This document shows, piece after piece, positions 62,631 through 64,000 of a stretch of DNA of 64,000 nucleotides; position 1 is the stretch's first letter; each line of letters opens with the position of its first letter. Source of the stretch: an uncultured Bacteroides sp. (GTDB lineage: Bacteria; Bacteroidota; Bacteroidia; Bacteroidales; Bacteroidaceae); contig NZ_OY782495.1 of NCBI RefSeq assembly GCF_963677715.1, forward strand, positions 806,001 to 870,000. Direction: 5' to 3'. Under the pieces are notes generated by a model that was not told the origin of the DNA, made no database searches, and worked only from the letters and a program-made list of their open reading frames with translations. The position numbers were made by a program, and so were the translations under genes.

Positions 62631-63149
62631 TCATTTAGATGAAAATCCTTCTTTCTTTAATTGTGCCACCCAATTTGTAACTCTCTCATCCGTTTTTTCG
62701 GGCTGACTATCCACGTCTATGGCCAATCCTAACAATTTACCTTCTTTCACGGCCTGCGAATGATTGAAAGTATAACCTTCGGGCGATGTTAAGCCAACAA
62801 TAGCAGCTCCTGCAGTTTCAAAGGCGTCGGCCAGCAGCCCAATGCCATCTACAAAATTGTCCGGATAGTTTGCCTGATCTCCCAAGCCAAAGATGGCTAC
62901 TTTTTTATCTTTCAAATCCAACGATTTCAGCTCGGGAACCATCTCATCCCAATAGCTCGGCAATTCGCCGTCAAACCACGTGGCAGTGCCCACAATCAAA
63001 TGATCGTATTTTTCAAATTCTTTTTCCCATGCATTTTCCACAGGAACCAAATCGGGCTTTGGTTCGCCAAATGCCTCTTGTATCTTTTGGGCTATGGCAG
63101 CTGTTCTTACCGTGCTTGCTCCATAAAATAATCCGATTTTTTTCATCAA
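62631..63149 (-). CDS. Flavodoxin
   Basis: 172 aa, long-chain flavodoxin. The FMN phosphate loop reads GLFYGASTVRTAAIA, a variant of the usual STGNT loop with Val-Arg replacing Gly-Asn. The second FMN loop has GTATWFDGELPSYWDE and the third IFGLGDQANYPDNFVDGIG, both typical. It is a one-electron carrier. It starts 35 bp downstream of the E1 dehydrogenase gene on the same strand, so may be co-transcribed. Confidence 0.88.
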   Translation of the reverse strand: MMKKIGLFYGASTVRTAAIAQKIQEAFGEPKPDLVPVENAWEKEFEKYDHLIVGTATWFDGELPSYWDEMVPELKSLDLKDKKVAIFGLGDQANYPDNFVDGIGLLADAFETAGAAIVGLTSPEGYTFNHSQAVKEGKLLGLAIDVDSQPEKTDERVTNWVAQLKKEGFSSK

Positions 63150-63184
63150 TATATCTCTTTTGTAAAGTTAATATTCCGTTTCCA

Positions 63185-64000
63185 TCAATAAGCTAAAAGC
63201 TCTTTTGCAGCCTGATAAATGCGTTCTTCGTTGGGAAGAATGGCTTGTTCAAGAACAGGATGAAAACCCACAGGCGTATAAGTGGAGCCCACCCGCTGCA
63301 CGGGAGCATCCAGATAGCGGAATAACTCCGTTCCTATCATAGCGGCTATTTCCGCTCCAAAGCCCGAAAAGACTTTGTCTTCATGCACTATCAGCACCTT
63401 GCTTGTTTTCTTTACCGATTCAAAAATAGCTTCTTTATCAAGCGGAATAAGCGAACGAAGGTCGATAACTTCCACCTCCCCTATGTGCTCATCGGCCAAT
63501 CGGCTGGCAGCCTTCAAGCAGAGATGCGTAGTGTTTCCGTAAGTGATAACAGTGAGGTCATCTCCCGTTTTACGAATTCTGGCCTTGCCGAAAGGAACCT
63601 CAAAATCATCGGGAATAACGCTTGCCGCCTCCACGGCATTATACATTGCTTTGGGTTCTAAGAACAATGTGAAGCCTTTCGAACGTATGGATGTTCGCAA
63701 CAATCCTGCCGCATCATCGGCAAAAGACGGATAAACGATTCTCGCTCCGGGCAGAGTACTTAAAGCACCCTCCAGGTTTTGCGAGTGATACAATCCGCCG
63801 CCAATGTATCCGCCGGAGGAAAGCCGCAGAGTGATGTTCGGGGTAAACTTCCCGTTGCTTCGCCAATACTCGTGCGTACACTCCACATATTGCTCAATGG
63901 CAGGCCAAAAGTAGTCGGCAAACTCGGCACCTTCAATCACCAAATGAATTTTCGGATCGAAGCGACTCATTCCGTTGGCAGTTCCCACAATATAATCTTC
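63185..64000 (-). CDS. Branched-chain 2-oxoacid dehydrogenase E1, C-terminal (beta) part, 5' partial
   Basis: The frame is open beyond the right edge (residues EDYIV before the in-frame GTG at 63988), so only the last 272 codons are seen. GGYIGGGLYHSQNLEGAL, PGARIVYPSFADDAAGLLRTSI and the transketolase C-terminal DLTVITYGNTTHLCLKAA, VIDLRSLIPLDKEAI and VHEDKVFSGFGAEIAAMI fit the E1 beta portion of 2-oxoisovalerate or pyruvate dehydrogenases. The start and any alpha domain are outside the window. Confidence 0.88.
   Translation of the reverse strand, partial: EDYIVGTANGMSRFDPKIHLVIEGAEFADYFWPAIEQYVECTHEYWRSNGKFTPNITLRLSSGGYIGGGLYHSQNLEGALSTLPGARIVYPSFADDAAGLLRTSIRSKGFTLFLEPKAMYNAVEAASVIPDDFEVPFGKARIRKTGDDLTVITYGNTTHLCLKAASRLADEHIGEVEVIDLRSLIPLDKEAIFESVKKTSKVLIVHEDKVFSGFGAEIAAMIGTELFRYLDAPVQRVGSTYTPVGFHPVLEQAILPNEERIYQAAKELLAY

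Overview
The window looks like a chromosome segment of a Bacteroides-type member of the Bacteroidales. Three things support this. Many genes are preceded by a TAnnTTTG element, the -7 promoter signature of Bacteroidota, with few clear Shine-Dalgarno sites. Several families are typical of gut Bacteroides (DUF4248, DUF4373, smalltalk, HU-like proteins with an acidic tail, DUF4252, putative porin, MELDDLKKSW-type partners of ECF sigma factors). The housekeeping set also fits (PPi-dependent phosphofructokinase, class I FbaB aldolase, KorBC, NADH peroxidase with PerR). No rRNA, tRNA or CRISPR array was recognised. Both edges cut genes: korB on the left and a branched-chain 2-oxoacid dehydrogenase E1 gene on the right.

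Layout. 1-5346: the end of a 2-oxoacid:ferredoxin oxidoreductase operon, a porin, a solute-binding protein and a Gfo/Idh/MocA oxidoreductase. 5545-7847: an ECF sigma cassette (sigma, membrane anti-sigma candidate, DUF4252 protein, outer-membrane barrel). 7936-8403: guanine deaminase. 8463-15884 is the accessory part. It holds an XRE regulator with an unusual divergent operator region, an SH3-fold-like protein, a DUF4373-DUF4248 pair, IS remnants around panB, an F420-type oxidoreductase and HxlR, a rhamnogalacturonan acetylesterase, then an HU-like protein, a 32-residue smalltalk protein and a small two-helix membrane protein. 15980-31335: envelope proteins, prmA, GH25 lysozyme, pfp, acyltransferase, nitrilase, a NagB-like/PIG-L fusion, a golvesin/amidase protein and small conserved genes. 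31391-50454: YgiQ, Mfd, DPM-type glycosyltransferase, dihydroorotase, a free-standing MetH activation domain, a second ECF sigma pair, a metallophosphoesterase with a heterodimeric ABC exporter, and SbcDC. 50603-64000: PerR-rubrerythrin, NadE, PAP2, a two-component system, FbaB, an AraC/SDR pair, EamA transporter, aldo/keto reductase, flavodoxin and the E1 fragment.

The most notable signals are these. (1) A dispersed intergenic repeat built on CTTTGCAAAG palindromes occurs in three copies, each at a gene 3' end; one copy contains a perfect 36-bp palindrome. (2) A long interrupted inverted repeat with operator-like palindromes lies between the XRE gene and its neighbour. (3) A NagB-like domain has lost three catalytic residues but is fused to an intact PIG-L deacetylase. 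(4) A peptidoglycan-amidase-like fold appears to be interrupted by a golvesin domain. (5) The DUF4373-DUF4248 and HU-smalltalk genes look like one accessory module split by an IS-marked island. (6) A near-identical 15-bp motif precedes both the AraC regulator and the neighbouring SDR gene. No wholly new multi-gene system can be proved from the sequence alone.
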